Of a stretch of DNA of 64,000 nt, positions 48,464-57,341 are shown one piece after another. Made by a program: the position numbers and the translations under genes. Position 1 is the stretch's first letter; each line of letters opens with the position of its first letter. The notes beneath the pieces were generated by a model. That model saw only the letters and a list, made by a program, of their open reading frames with translations, ran no database searches and was not told the origin of the DNA. Source of the DNA: Rugosimonospora sp040255525 (GTDB lineage Bacteria; Actinomycetota; Actinomycetes; Mycobacteriales; Micromonosporaceae); assembly GCA_040255525.1 (NCBI GenBank), contig JBDZVD010000026.1, forward strand, positions 1 to 64,000. The letters are read 5' to 3'.

Positions 48464-49293
48464 CCACGCTGGACCTGACGGGTACCCTTCCCGCGCCGAC
48501 CGGCCGCTCCGGCCTTGCGGGCGCGCTGCGTTCCGAATGGACGAAGATCCGCTCCGTCCGGTCGACTCTCTGGTCGATCGGCGCGATGGCCGGCGTCGCG
48601 ATCGGCCTCAACGCGCTCATCAACTGGTTGTCCATCGACCGCCGGTGGGCGCAGATGGTCCCCGCCGAGCAGGCCGACCGCCTGGCGCACCCGTTGGACG
48701 GCATCCTGACCGGCCCGATGATGGTGGCCCAGTTCGCGGTCGCGGTCATCGGCGTGATGGCCATCTCGGCTGAGTACTCGACCGGGATGATCCGCTCGAC
48801 GCTGCAGGCCCAGCCCCGGCGCATGACGATCCTCGGCGCGAAGGTCCTGGTGACCGTCGGGCTGATGCTGGTCGTCGGCGAGGCGCTGAGCTTCGCCGCG
48901 TACGCGACCGGGAAGGCCGTCATCGCGCCGCACATCCCGGTACACCTGAGCGATCCGGGTGTGCTGCGGGCGGTGGTCGGCGCCGGGCTCTACATCCCGG
49001 TGCTGGCCCTGTTCTCGCTCGCGGCCGGCGCGATCCTGCGACACACCGCCGCGGCCCTCACCGCGGTGCTGGGCATCATGCTGGTCGTGTCGAACCTCAC
49101 CCAGCTGCTGCCGGACAGCTGGGGGCACCACATCAACGCGTACATGCCGATGAACGCCGGCAGTCTCGTGTTCCAGCAGCACGTCGCGCCGAAGCAACTG
49201 CTGACCCCGTGGCAGGGATTGGGGGTGTTCGCCGCCGAGACGGCGATCCTGGTGGTCGTCGCCGCGTGGCTGATGCGCAGCCGCGACGCGTGA
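48460..49293 (+). CDS. ABC-2 type permease
   Basis: 277 residues, ATG 48460 overlapping the ATPase stop, GGAGG upstream. Six helices. Usual start of the family: GLAGALRSEWTKIRSVRSTLW, then AVIGVMAISAEYSTGMIRST. With the ATPase it forms a two-gene exporter of unknown substrate. The last codons and stop are the first unit of a 19-base tandem repeat. Confidence 0.9.
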   Translation: MTTLDLTGTLPAPTGRSGLAGALRSEWTKIRSVRSTLWSIGAMAGVAIGLNALINWLSIDRRWAQMVPAEQADRLAHPLDGILTGPMMVAQFAVAVIGVMAISAEYSTGMIRSTLQAQPRRMTILGAKVLVTVGLMLVVGEALSFAAYATGKAVIAPHIPVHLSDPGVLRAVVGAGLYIPVLALFSLAAGAILRHTAAALTAVLGIMLVVSNLTQLLPDSWGHHINAYMPMNAGSLVFQQHVAPKQLLTPWQGLGVFAAETAILVVVAAWLMRSRDA

Positions 49294-49331
49294 GCGCAGC
49301 CGCGACGCGTGAGCGCAGCCGCGACGCGTGA
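49275..49331. repeat. Three tandem copies of a 19-bp unit across the permease stop codon
   Basis: GCGCAGCCGCGACGCGTGA occurs at 49275-49293, 49294-49312 and 49313-49331 without mismatch. The first copy encodes the last residues and the TGA of the permease; each later copy repeats that stop codon region. A fourth partial copy starts at 49332. Confidence 0.9.
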
Positions 49332-49419
49332 GCGCAGCCGGAGCCGGGGTGTGGCGCAGGCGAGCACACGCCCACCCACCACAGCGTGAGCGCAGCCGGA
49401 GCCGGGGTGTGGCGCAGGC
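49326..49419. repeat. 36-bp direct repeat pair
   Basis: A 36-base sequence beginning GCGTGAGCGCAGCCGG and ending GTGGCGCAGGC occurs at 49326-49361 and 49384-49419, apparently identical. It partly overlaps the last 19-base unit. Together these make a local repeat cluster between the permease and the sigma factor remnant. Confidence 0.85.
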
Positions 49420-49486
49420 CTCCGTGCCGGGAGCCGGGGCGGCCGTAGGATGGTCCGGCACCATGCGCAAGGGGACGGGCGATCGC

Positions 49487-50097
49487 GTGGACAGTGATCT
49501 CGAGGAGGCCACGGCGGTCTTCATCCGGCTACGACCGCGCCTGTTCGGGATCGCGTACCGCATGCTCGGCAGCGTCGCCGAGGCCGAGGACCTCGTACAG
49601 GAAGCGTGGCTGCGCTGGCAGACCTACGACCGGGGCACGGCGACGAACCCGCCGGCGTTCCTGATCACCACGGTGACCCGGCTTTCCATCAACGCCCTCC
49701 AGTCGGCGCGGGCCCGCCGCGAGACCTATGTCGGGCTGTGGCTTCCCGAACCGGTGGACACCACCGCCGACCCGTCCCTGGGCGCGGAGCGCGGGGAGGC
49801 GCTGGAACTCGCGCCGATGTGGCCAGCTACGCCGACGGCGGCGGTCGCCGGGGTGCCTCGCGTATCCCGGTGCTCGGCCGCGAGCGCGTGGCCAGGTACG
49901 TGCGGGCGTTCGCGGACCGGTTCTGGACCGGTGTCGACGTGGCGTGGACCAGCGCGAACGGGCAGCCCGCCGCGCTGCTGTCCCGACAGGGCACGGTGTT
50001 CGCGGTGCTCGCCGTCACCGCGTCGCCCGAGGGCATTGACCAGCTTCTGTGGATGTTGAACCCCGACAAGTTCCGCGGGGTGCCCGCCCCGGCATGA
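49487..50097 (+). pseudogene. ECF sigma factor (SigJ-like) with internal deletion and frame change
   Basis: Starting at GTG 49487 (or ATG 49463), sigma region 2 is intact: AVFIRLRPRLFGIAYRMLG, AEAEDLVQEAWLRWQTYD and INALQSARARRETYVG. Near 49812 the frame breaks: the continuation is in another frame, ADVASYADGGG, RVARYVRAFADRFW, and GIDQLLWMLNPDKFRGV, the C-terminal SnoaL-like domain of SigJ-type factors. Region 4 and the linker (about 90 residues) are missing. The product cannot bind the -35 region, so it is a pseudogene. Confidence 0.75.
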
Positions 50098-50131
50098 GGC
50101 GGGCCGAGCGGCGCCCTGTCGTAGACGGTCG

Positions 50132-50180
50132 CGAACCCCTGCGGCCGGCTGCTCGGCGAGCAGCCGGCCGCAGGGGTTCG
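50132..50180. terminator. Very long perfect hairpin terminator
   Basis: A 23-base arm (50132-50154) and its exact complement (50158-50180) around the 3-base loop GGC; the stem contains CCTGCGGCCGGCTGC. It lies between the convergent sigma factor remnant and the SDR gene. Confidence 0.85.
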
Positions 50181-50193
50181 GCAGCGACCGGCC

Positions 50194-50928
50194 TCAGCGC
50201 CTGAGCCAGTCGCGGTAGGCGGTTCCGGCGATCCGGGCACCGTCCGGGGCGACCAGCGCGTCGCCGGGGACCGCGGCGAACATCCCGGCGCTCGCGTCGG
50301 TGACGACGGCGCGGTGGTCGCCGCGCGCGGCGAGGGTGATCCTGCCCAGTTCGTCGAGGGCGAACACCTCGGGGCCGGCGACGTTCAGGATCCCGCGCAG
50401 CGGGGCGCCGGCACTCACGTCGGCCACCGCCTGCGCGACGTCGGCCGCGGCGATGGGCTGGATGGGGGTGGCGGGAAGGCGCACGCTGTTCTCGTCCGCG
50501 GTCCACGACAGGGCCGCGTCCATGAATTCCATGAACTGCGTGGCGCGGGCGATCGAGTACGGTACCGGGCCGGCCTTGAGGATCTCCTCCTGCAGGACCT
50601 TCGCCCGGTAGTAGACCAGATCGGGCACCCTGTCGACCCCGACGATGGACAGGACGACCGCGTGGCCCACACCCGCCGCGCCGGCGGCGGCCAGCAGGTT
50701 GTCCATGGTCGTCTGGAAGAACGCGGGCGACGCGTCGTCGAACGTCGGCGAGTTGGTGAGGTTCACCACCACGTCGGCCCCGTTGAGGGCCTCCGCCACG
50801 CCGTCGCCGGTGAGGAGGTTCACACCGGTGGACAGCGAGTGCGGTACCGCCTCGTGGCCACCGGCCTGAAGGATCTTGACGACCTGTGACCCGATGAGTC
50901 CCGTCCCGCCCATGACCGCGATTTTCAC
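50194..50928 (-). CDS. NAD(P)-binding SDR/NmrA-like protein
   Basis: 244 residues from ATG 50928 with AAAGG upstream. The dinucleotide fold starts at once: KIAVMGGTGLIGSQVVKIL; ADVVVNLTNSPTFDD, VVLSIVGVDRVPDLVYYRAK and VPYSIARATQFMEFMD fit the atypical SDR/NmrA group. These act as redox sensors, reductases or ubiquinone-related oxidoreductases. TetR-type gene (51224-51808) lies upstream on the same strand, 295 bases away, with no gene I can support between. Confidence 0.88.
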   Translation of the reverse strand: MKIAVMGGTGLIGSQVVKILQAGGHEAVPHSLSTGVNLLTGDGVAEALNGADVVVNLTNSPTFDDASPAFFQTTMDNLLAAAGAAGVGHAVVLSIVGVDRVPDLVYYRAKVLQEEILKAGPVPYSIARATQFMEFMDAALSWTADENSVRLPATPIQPIAAADVAQAVADVSAGAPLRGILNVAGPEVFALDELGRITLAARGDHRAVVTDASAGMFAAVPGDALVAPDGARIAGTAYRDWLRR

Positions 50929-51223
50929 GTCCGTTACACCTTTCCTTCTGAGGCCGAACCTCTGATCTGTCGATGGGACTCACCGAGCCGGTGCCGTCCG
51001 CCGTCGAACATGACCGGACAGGTGCCCGGCTTGTGACAGCCCGGTGCCCCTGGCACCGGAGCGGTCCCGGCGTGCACAACGAGGCGGCCGCCGCGAGGCT
51101 GCGCCGCGCTGCGGCGGCCGGCTGACCGTCCCCGCCGCCGCCGGCGGACGTGCCCACCCGCATGCCGGACGGCGCGCGATCGCGGGCAACCATCCCGGCG
51201 CGACCCCGGTGGGCCCGCGTGCG

Positions 51224-51808
51224 TCAGGCCGCGGCCGTGGCGAGCAGGTGCTCGACGAGGGCCCGGGCGGTGCGGGCCGGGCCGCCATCGCCCAGCGCCT
51301 GCACCGAGGCGTACACGCCCTCCATGATCAGCGTCAGGTAGTCCGCGAGCCGTTCGGCGTCGGCGACCGGCGCGGTACGGGCGTACTCGGCCACCAGTTG
51401 CCCGAACCGGGCACGCAGCCACGCCTTGTGCTCCACCGACGCGCGGTGTGCGGGATGGTCCGCGTCCGGAAACTCGGCCAGGGCCATCAGGAACGGGCAG
51501 CCCCTGCACCGCTCCGGCCCCACCTGGTCGGCGATCGCGTCGAAGACGGCCAGGATCTGGTCGCGCGGCGCGTCCCCGCCGGCCCGCGCCGACTCGTCGA
51601 ACCAGGACTTGTAGTACCGCTGGGAACGGTCGATGTACGCGGCGATCAGATCGTCCTTCGAGGCGAACAGCCGGTACAGGGTGGTCGGCGCCACTGCGGC
51701 CCCGGCCGCCACCCGGTCGACCCCGGTGGCCCGGATGCCCTGCCAGTAGAACAGGTCATGGGCCACCCGCAGCACCTGCTCGCGAGTTTCGCTACCCGGC
51801 CGTCGCAT
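51224..51808 (-). CDS. TetR-family transcriptional regulator
   Basis: 194 residues from ATG 51808. HTH: SETREQVLRVAHDLFYWQGI, VDRVAAGAAVAPTTLYRLFAS. The C-terminal domain carries ERCRGCPFLMALAEFPDADHP, a Cys-pair feature common in the TetR_C_33-like group. A 13/15-match palindrome at 51856 is the probable operator. The SDR gene downstream in the same direction is a possible target. Confidence 0.92.
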   Translation of the reverse strand: MRRPGSETREQVLRVAHDLFYWQGIRATGVDRVAAGAAVAPTTLYRLFASKDDLIAAYIDRSQRYYKSWFDESARAGGDAPRDQILAVFDAIADQVGPERCRGCPFLMALAEFPDADHPAHRASVEHKAWLRARFGQLVAEYARTAPVADAERLADYLTLIMEGVYASVQALGDGGPARTARALVEHLLATAAA

Positions 51809-51855
51809 GTGTTCCCGACCTCTTCCACGCCGCCAAGGACCGGCCTATAGTACTG

Positions 51856-51885
51856 CCGATGTAAGGGATCGTTCCCTAACATCGG
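51856..51885. promoter_or_regulatory. 30-bp near-perfect palindrome, TetR operator
   Basis: Left half CCGATGTAAGGGATC (51856-51870), right half GTTCCCTAACATCGG (51871-51885); 13 of 15 positions pair. It starts 47 bases upstream of the TetR ATG. The core AGGGA/TCCCT resembles many TetR operators. The stretch from 51886 to 52149 holds no gene I can support. Confidence 0.7.
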
Positions 51886-52149
51886 GCCGGGCACCGGATC
51901 AACGGACGCCGGCTGTGGCGCGACGGCCACGGGGGACGTCGCGCCCGCGACCACGCCGGCGCCCGGTGACCGGCGGGCGTGCGCGACACGCGCGGTCTGC
52001 ACACGCCCGCTCCCCTTCCCTGTCCGGCGCCGGTCCGGCCTGGCTACCGGTGGCGGGCCCCGGCCCGGTCTCGCCACCCGTGGCAGCGGCGGGAGCGGGG
52101 TGTCGGGCAGGCGGCAGCCGGGCAGGCAAGCGGTGGCTACAGTCCCGCC

Positions 52150-52932
52150 ATGCCTTCCTCATCACCTGTCCGCGTCGCCATCCGCCGCATCGCTGATCTC
52201 GACGGGGACGACTGGAGCGAGATCGGCGAGTTCGGCTCCCGCTACTTCGAAGGCGCCTTCGTCGCCAGCATCCAGTCCAAACGCGAGCTGGTCCAGCTTC
52301 GCGGCGGCGACGGCCGGCTGCTGGGCATCGGAGCGGTCGAGACACTCGAAGTCCCGCACGCGGGAGGCACGGTCACCGTGATCCACGCCGGGAACGCCGC
52401 GTTCACCGACGAGGCCCGCGGCCAGGGGTACGTACAGCGGATCGGTTTCCGCTACTTCCTGCGAGCCAAGCTGCGGCACCCGCGACGCCCGGTGTACGTG
52501 GCGTTCACGACGTTCAGCTGGCGCAGCTACCTGAGCCTGACCCGCAACTTCCGCCACTTCTGGCCACGGCGCGGCAGCCAGCCGCCGGACCTGGAGGCCG
52601 GCCTGCTGGCGCGGCTCGGCACGCTCCTGCTGAGCGACCGGTACGACCCGGCCGCCGGCGTGGGGCGCAACAACGACCGGCGGCTGCGGCCGGACATCGC
52701 GCTGATCCCCGCTCACCTGACCACCGACCCGGACGTCGCCTACTTCGCCACCCGCAACGCGGGCTACGCCAGTGGCGACGTGATGCTGTGCCTGGCGCCG
52801 CTGACCGCCGCGAACTGGTGGGCGGCCGCGTCCCGGATCGCCCGGCGGCGGTTGCGGCGCTCCGCCCGGCCACGGACAGCCGCCGCACCGGAGGCCGCAC
52901 GGCGGACGGACGAGCCGGCCGCCCGCCGGTAA
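52150..52932 (+). CDS. GNAT-like acetyltransferase domain protein
   Basis: 260 residues from ATG 52150. The N-terminal half has GNAT features: VRVAIRRIADLDGDDWSEIG, VTVIHAGNAAFTDEARGQGY with the acetyl-CoA-type R/Q-x-x-G-x-G/A-like segment, and VQRIGFRYFLRAKLRHP. The C-terminal half is unlike standard GNATs and carries a basic tail. Substrate unknown; family assignment moderate. Confidence 0.6.
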   Translation: MPSSSPVRVAIRRIADLDGDDWSEIGEFGSRYFEGAFVASIQSKRELVQLRGGDGRLLGIGAVETLEVPHAGGTVTVIHAGNAAFTDEARGQGYVQRIGFRYFLRAKLRHPRRPVYVAFTTFSWRSYLSLTRNFRHFWPRRGSQPPDLEAGLLARLGTLLLSDRYDPAAGVGRNNDRRLRPDIALIPAHLTTDPDVAYFATRNAGYASGDVMLCLAPLTAANWWAAASRIARRRLRRSARPRTAAAPEAARRTDEPAARR

Positions 52933-53072
52933 CCCGATCCGCGCGGCCGGCCCGATTCCCCGCTGCCGGCCGCGTCCGGCCCGGTACGGTATCGCCGTGA
53001 CGACCGGTCCGGCCGCCGCCGCACCGGACACGGCATGCACCCGGGCGCTGACCCGCCCGAGCCCCGCCCGGC

Positions 53073-53783
53073 TCAGCGAGCCGCCGCCTCGCCCCGGTCG
53101 AGCCCGGCCCCCCATCGCCGGGCGGCCGCGGGGTCGTCCGAGGTGACCGCCTGGACGCCCAGGGCCATGCACCGCCGCATCTGCTCCTCGGTGTTGGCCG
53201 GCCAGGCGTCCACCGAGATCCCGGCGTCGGCGCACTCGGCCATGTGGCGCGGTGTCAGCCGGGCGACTCCCGGTGCGAGCCAGGCCGCTTCGGCGGCACT
53301 GGCCTGAGCGACCAGGTCGTCCGGCGTCCTGCCGAGGATGAGCGCCCGCGGGACCTCGGGCATCGCGCGGGCCGCGGCGCGCAGGGTGTCGGCCGAGGTG
53401 GCCGATACCACAATCCGGTCTCCGGCGCCGAGTTCCGCGACGATCCGGGCGAACGGCCCGATCGCCGCGGGATCCTTGACCTCGGCCTGGATCGGCAGCC
53501 GCACGGCGGTCAGCACCTCGCGGATGGTCGGAATGCGCTCACCCATGCCGGCATCCAGGGCGCGCAGTTGCGCGAGGCTCATCGCGTCGACCCGGCCGCT
53601 GCCGTCGGTGGTGCGATCGACCGTGCCGTCGTGGATGACGACGACCTCTCCGTCGGCGGACAGCCGCAGATCGAGTTCGATCTCGTCGGCGCCGTCGGCC
53701 TCGGCCCGCGCGAAGGCGCGCAGGGTGTTCTCCGGCTCGATGGCCATCGAGCCACGATGGGCGATGATGCGGGGAAGACTCAT
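53073..53783 (-). CDS. Glycerophosphodiester phosphodiesterase
   Basis: 236 residues. GDPD marks: IIAHRGSMAIEPENTLRAF with His9, Arg10 and Glu18; DEIELDLRLSADGEVVVIHD with the metal-binding Glu, Asp and His; and IQAEVKDP. It hydrolyses glycerophosphodiesters to an alcohol and glycerol-3-phosphate; no signal peptide, so it acts on imported substrate. It is the last gene of the ABC operon (37 bases after the binding protein), like ugpQ behind ugpBAEC. Confidence 0.92.
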   Translation of the reverse strand: MSLPRIIAHRGSMAIEPENTLRAFARAEADGADEIELDLRLSADGEVVVIHDGTVDRTTDGSGRVDAMSLAQLRALDAGMGERIPTIREVLTAVRLPIQAEVKDPAAIGPFARIVAELGAGDRIVVSATSADTLRAAARAMPEVPRALILGRTPDDLVAQASAAEAAWLAPGVARLTPRHMAECADAGISVDAWPANTEEQMRRCMALGVQAVTSDDPAAARRWGAGLDRGEAAAR

Positions 53784-53820
53784 CAGCGTTCTCCTCGACC
53801 GTGTTGCGGCGCGGCGGCCG

Positions 53821-55170
53821 TCAGACGTGCTTCTCGATCTGCGCCTTGACCTGTTCGGTGGCCTTCGTCAGCTGGCTTGCCACGTTGTCGAAGACTCCCT
53901 GAACCGGGGCGTTGTCCGACCAGATCTTCTGCAGCCCCGTGTAGATCATCACGTTGCTGTTGGGCACCATGAGCCGCACCTCGTCCTCCTTGCGCACCTT
54001 GGCGAGCTGCTCGACGGCGACGTTGTAGTTCGGGTTGGCCTTCAGCAGCGAGGCCAACTGCGGGGCGTTGACCGCTTCCCGGACCGCTGGCATGTAACCG
54101 GTCTTCACGCACCAGTACGCGGCGTTGGCCGGATCGGCGAGGAACTTGACGAACGCGAACGCCGCCTTCTTCCGCTTGCTCGTGGCGTACCGCAGGATGG
54201 ACAGTCCACCGCCACCGGTCGGTACCACCTGCGCAACCCTGCCCGGCACGAACGCGGTACCCACCTCCCAACCGCCCTTCTTCGCGGCCTCCAGCGCGGT
54301 GCTGAGGCTGCCCGTGGAGGTCACCACGGTGGCCACCAGCTGGTTGGAGAAGTCGGTGGTCGGGCTGTCGGCCATGTAGGCCATCTTGTCGTCGAAGATG
54401 AGTTTGCGCTGCCACTCCCCGGCCGCGACCGCCTCGGGCTTGTTGATGGTCACATTCAGCCCGTCGGAGTACGCACCGCCCCACTGCCAGACCGATCCCT
54501 GGAACTGCCAGTCCCCGTCGACCTTCTGGTAGCACTCCATCTTGACCTGCTTGCCGCTGACCTGCAGGCCGGCGAGCTGCTTGCTCCAGCCGTACCACTC
54601 GTCCCAGTCGTTGGGGCCACGGTCGGGCAGGCCCGCCTTCGCGAACAGCGTCTTGTTGTAGTAGAACAGCGGCGTCGACCGGGCGAACGGCAGCCACCAG
54701 GTCTTGCCCTTCAGCACGCCCTCGGACAGCAACTGCTCCTGGTACACCGACCGGGCGAAGTCGCCCGTGAAGTAGCCGTCCAGCGGCTCCAGCAGGTCGT
54801 TGAGGTAGAACCGGTGCCAGGTGACCTCGGAGAAGGTGACCAGGTCCGGAATCTGCTTGGCCTGGATCGCGGCGGCGGTCTTCTGCGACGCCTGGTCGTA
54901 GGTGCCCTGGAACTGCACCTCGACGTACACCTCGTCCTGCGAGTCGTTGAACTTCTGCGCCAGTTCGGACAGGGCCTTGCCGGGCTTACCCGAGTACGCC
55001 GACCACATCACGACCCGGGTGCGTTTGGCGTACTTGTCCGGCACATTGCCCTTCGCCTGGCCGTACCCCGAGTCCGACCCGCCGGAGCAGCCGAAGGTGG
55101 TCAGGGCAAGGGCCGCGGCACCCGCTCCGCCGAGCAGTGATCGCCGGCTGACAATGGTCGAGGAATCCAT
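53821..55170 (-). CDS. ABC-transporter solute-binding lipoprotein (UgpB/sugar type)
   Basis: 449 residues from ATG 55170 with GGAG upstream. Signal peptide with SRRSLLGG twin-arginine-like motif and lipobox ending TTFGC (Cys28). The family-1 extracellular binding-protein pattern is visible: VVMWSAYSGKPGKALSELA, IPDLVTFSEVTWHRFYLND, TWWLPFARSTPLFYYN, and AAFAFVKFLADPANAAYWC. The TWWLPFARSTPLFYYN region resembles UgpB proteins that bind glycerol-3-phosphate or glycerophosphodiesters. It sits between the permeases and the GDPD gene. Confidence 0.92.
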   Translation of the reverse strand: MDSSTIVSRRSLLGGAGAAALALTTFGCSGGSDSGYGQAKGNVPDKYAKRTRVVMWSAYSGKPGKALSELAQKFNDSQDEVYVEVQFQGTYDQASQKTAAAIQAKQIPDLVTFSEVTWHRFYLNDLLEPLDGYFTGDFARSVYQEQLLSEGVLKGKTWWLPFARSTPLFYYNKTLFAKAGLPDRGPNDWDEWYGWSKQLAGLQVSGKQVKMECYQKVDGDWQFQGSVWQWGGAYSDGLNVTINKPEAVAAGEWQRKLIFDDKMAYMADSPTTDFSNQLVATVVTSTGSLSTALEAAKKGGWEVGTAFVPGRVAQVVPTGGGGLSILRYATSKRKKAAFAFVKFLADPANAAYWCVKTGYMPAVREAVNAPQLASLLKANPNYNVAVEQLAKVRKEDEVRLMVPNSNVMIYTGLQKIWSDNAPVQGVFDNVASQLTKATEQVKAQIEKHV

Positions 55171-55291
55171 GAAAGTCTCCGTTCGCGGACGACCCGGCCG
55201 CCGCATGGGGGCGGCCAGGCACAGCAATGAGGTCGAAGATCGGCGTGCGCCTACCGGAACGCACGTCCGGCGGTGGCGGCGGCGTGCCGGA

Positions 55292-56152
55292 TCAGCCCTT
55301 GGTCGCCCCCTGGGTCAGGCCGGCCACGAGGTGCCGCTGGGCGAAGAAGAACACCACCAGCACGGGTACCACGGCCAGCACGGCGCCGGCCAGGATGGCA
55401 CCCCAGTTGTTGTAACCCTCCTGGGATTTGAGCAGCAGCAGCCCGACCGGGACGGTGCGCATGTTGTTGGAGTTGGTGACGATCAGCGGCCAGATGAAGT
55501 CGTTCCACTTGGTGACGAGCGTGACGATGCCGACGGTCACCACCATCGGCCGCGACACCGGCAGCACGATCCGCACCAGGGTCCGCAGGTGGCTGGCGCC
55601 GTCCACCCGCGCGGCGTCGAGGATCGCGTCCGGCAGGGTGAGCATGTGCTGGCGCAGCAGGAAGGTGCCGAACACCGAGCCGAGCCCGGGAACGATCAGG
55701 CCCTGATACGTGTTGACCCACCCGAGGTCGGAGATGGTGAGGTAGTTGGGCAGCAGGGTGACGTTGCCGGGCACCATCATCGCGCCGAGCAGCACCAGGA
55801 ACAGCACCCGCTTGGCGGGGAAGCGCAGGAACGCGAACGCGTACGCGCACAGCGTCGCGAAGACCAGTTCCGCCGCGGTGGCCACGACCGACACCAGCAG
55901 CGAGTTGACGAAGAACCGGCCGAGCGGCGCGGCCGTCCACGCGTCGCTGAAGTTCGCCCAGCGCAACTGGAACGGGATCCAGACCGGCGGGTACCGGTAG
56001 ATGTCCACGCTGGGCTTCAGCGACGACGCGGCCAGCCAGTACAGCGGCCCGACGAAGACCAGTCCGACCACGATCAGCAGCAGGTACAGCGCCGGACGGG
56101 ACTTGGGCCAGGCTGCCCGGCGCGGCCGGGCGGCCTGCGTTTGCGGCGTCAT
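55292..56152 (-). CDS. ABC-transporter permease (UgpE/MalG type)
   Basis: 286 residues; ATG 56152 overlaps the stop of the partner permease (ATGA). Six helices. The EAA loop that contacts the ATPase is ILDAARVDGASHLRTLVRIV, followed by LPVSRPMVVTVGI. VTKWNDFIWPLIVT is the usual TM5 segment. No ATPase gene is in the operon; a shared MsiK/UgpC-like ATPase elsewhere would be needed, as is common in actinobacteria. Confidence 0.94.
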   Translation of the reverse strand: MTPQTQAARPRRAAWPKSRPALYLLLIVVGLVFVGPLYWLAASSLKPSVDIYRYPPVWIPFQLRWANFSDAWTAAPLGRFFVNSLLVSVVATAAELVFATLCAYAFAFLRFPAKRVLFLVLLGAMMVPGNVTLLPNYLTISDLGWVNTYQGLIVPGLGSVFGTFLLRQHMLTLPDAILDAARVDGASHLRTLVRIVLPVSRPMVVTVGIVTLVTKWNDFIWPLIVTNSNNMRTVPVGLLLLKSQEGYNNWGAILAGAVLAVVPVLVVFFFAQRHLVAGLTQGATKG

Positions 56153-57135
56153 CGGTAGTGCACCCTCCGCTCAAGGAAGCGCGCCTGCAGGGCGGTCATC
56201 GCCACCAGGAGCACAAACATGATCATGGCGGCCGCCGCGGCGTGACCCGCGTCGGAGGCGACGAACGCCCGCTGGTAGATGAACCAGCTCAGGGTTGTCG
56301 TCGAGATACCTGGGCCACCCCCCGTCATCAGCGCGATGACGTCGAACGCCTGGAAGGCGCCGATGATGGTGGTGAGGAACAGGAAGAACGTGACCGGGGA
56401 CAGCAGCGGAAGCGTGATCTTGCGGAACAGCCGCCACGGGCCGGCACCGTCCAGCGCCGCCGACTCGTACAGGTCCCTGGGGAGGTTCTGCAGCCCGGCG
56501 AGGTAGACGATCGCGATGAACCCGGTGCTCTTCCACAGGTACACGATGATCAGACCGGGCAGTGCCCAGCGGGAGCTGGTCATCCAGGCGGGCGAGGTCA
56601 GCCCGAGGGGTGCCAGCAGCGGCCGGATCAGGCCGTAGTTGGGATCGAAGATGAACAGCCAGAGGGTACCCACGGCGGCGCCGGAGAGCACGTGCGGCGC
56701 GAACGCCATGGTCCGCACGAACCGGCGCCCGATCAGGCGCTGGTTGAGCAGCACCGCGGTGGCCAGCCCGAGCACCATGCTGCCGCCCACGACCCCGACC
56801 ACGAAGACGGCGGTCTGCCGCAGCGTGGCCAGGAAGTCGGCGTCGGTGAACAGATCGCGGTAGTTGGCGAGGCCGACCAGGTCCTTGGTCGGCGCGAGCA
56901 TGTTCCAGTCGGTCAGGCTCAGGTAGCCGTTGTAGATGACCGGCCAGTAGGCGAAGACGAGAACGAGCAGGAAGTTCGGTGCGATGAACGCGAGGAACAG
57001 CAGGTACTCCCGGTAGCGCCGGCGCCGGCGGCCCGGGGCGCCGGAACCGCCACCCGGCCGTGCGGTCGAACCGGTCGGCCGGGTGGCGGCCGTGCCACCG
57101 ATTCCCCTCGCCGTCGCGGCGTCGAGCGAAGCCAT
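56149..57135 (-). CDS. ABC-transporter permease (UgpA/MalF type)
   Basis: 328 residues from ATG 57135 behind GGGAGG. After a basic Gly-rich cytoplasmic N-terminus there are six helices: LFLAFIAPNFLLVLVFAYWP at the first, LSGAAVGTLWLFIFDPNYG, and the EAA loop DLYESAALDGAGPWRLFRKI followed by TLPLLSPVTFFLF. First gene of the operon; promoter and two CCGAT/ATCGG repeats lie upstream. Confidence 0.94.
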   Translation of the reverse strand: MASLDAATARGIGGTAATRPTGSTARPGGGSGAPGRRRRRYREYLLFLAFIAPNFLLVLVFAYWPVIYNGYLSLTDWNMLAPTKDLVGLANYRDLFTDADFLATLRQTAVFVVGVVGGSMVLGLATAVLLNQRLIGRRFVRTMAFAPHVLSGAAVGTLWLFIFDPNYGLIRPLLAPLGLTSPAWMTSSRWALPGLIIVYLWKSTGFIAIVYLAGLQNLPRDLYESAALDGAGPWRLFRKITLPLLSPVTFFLFLTTIIGAFQAFDVIALMTGGGPGISTTTLSWFIYQRAFVASDAGHAAAAAMIMFVLLVAMTALQARFLERRVHYR

Positions 57136-57201
57136 CCGCCTCACCTCCCTTCAGCGCGGCTGCGGACACCGGCCGGACGCGCTCACACGGCACCGCCGCC
57201 G

Positions 57202-57254
57202 GCCGATGGATGAGATATCGGCGTGAGAAACAACAGACCGATGTGGTGATCGGT
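57202..57254. promoter_or_regulatory. Two CCGAT/ATCGG inverted repeats in ABC operon promoter
   Basis: Site 1: GCCGAT (57202-57207), nine bases, ATCGGC (57217-57222). Site 2: ACCGAT (57237-57242), GTGGTG, ATCGGT (57249-57254). They lie 67-120 bases upstream of the first permease and downstream of the DeoR-type gene, in an AT-rich promoter stretch. Likely operators for the DeoR-type or another regulator. Confidence 0.5.
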
Positions 57255-57341
57255 GGTAAGTTAACATCGCGTTCACCGGCCGGCAAGGTCCGGCCACCCG
57301 GAAATCGAGGAACGCGGCCGCCGGTGAGCGGCTTGTGGCCG

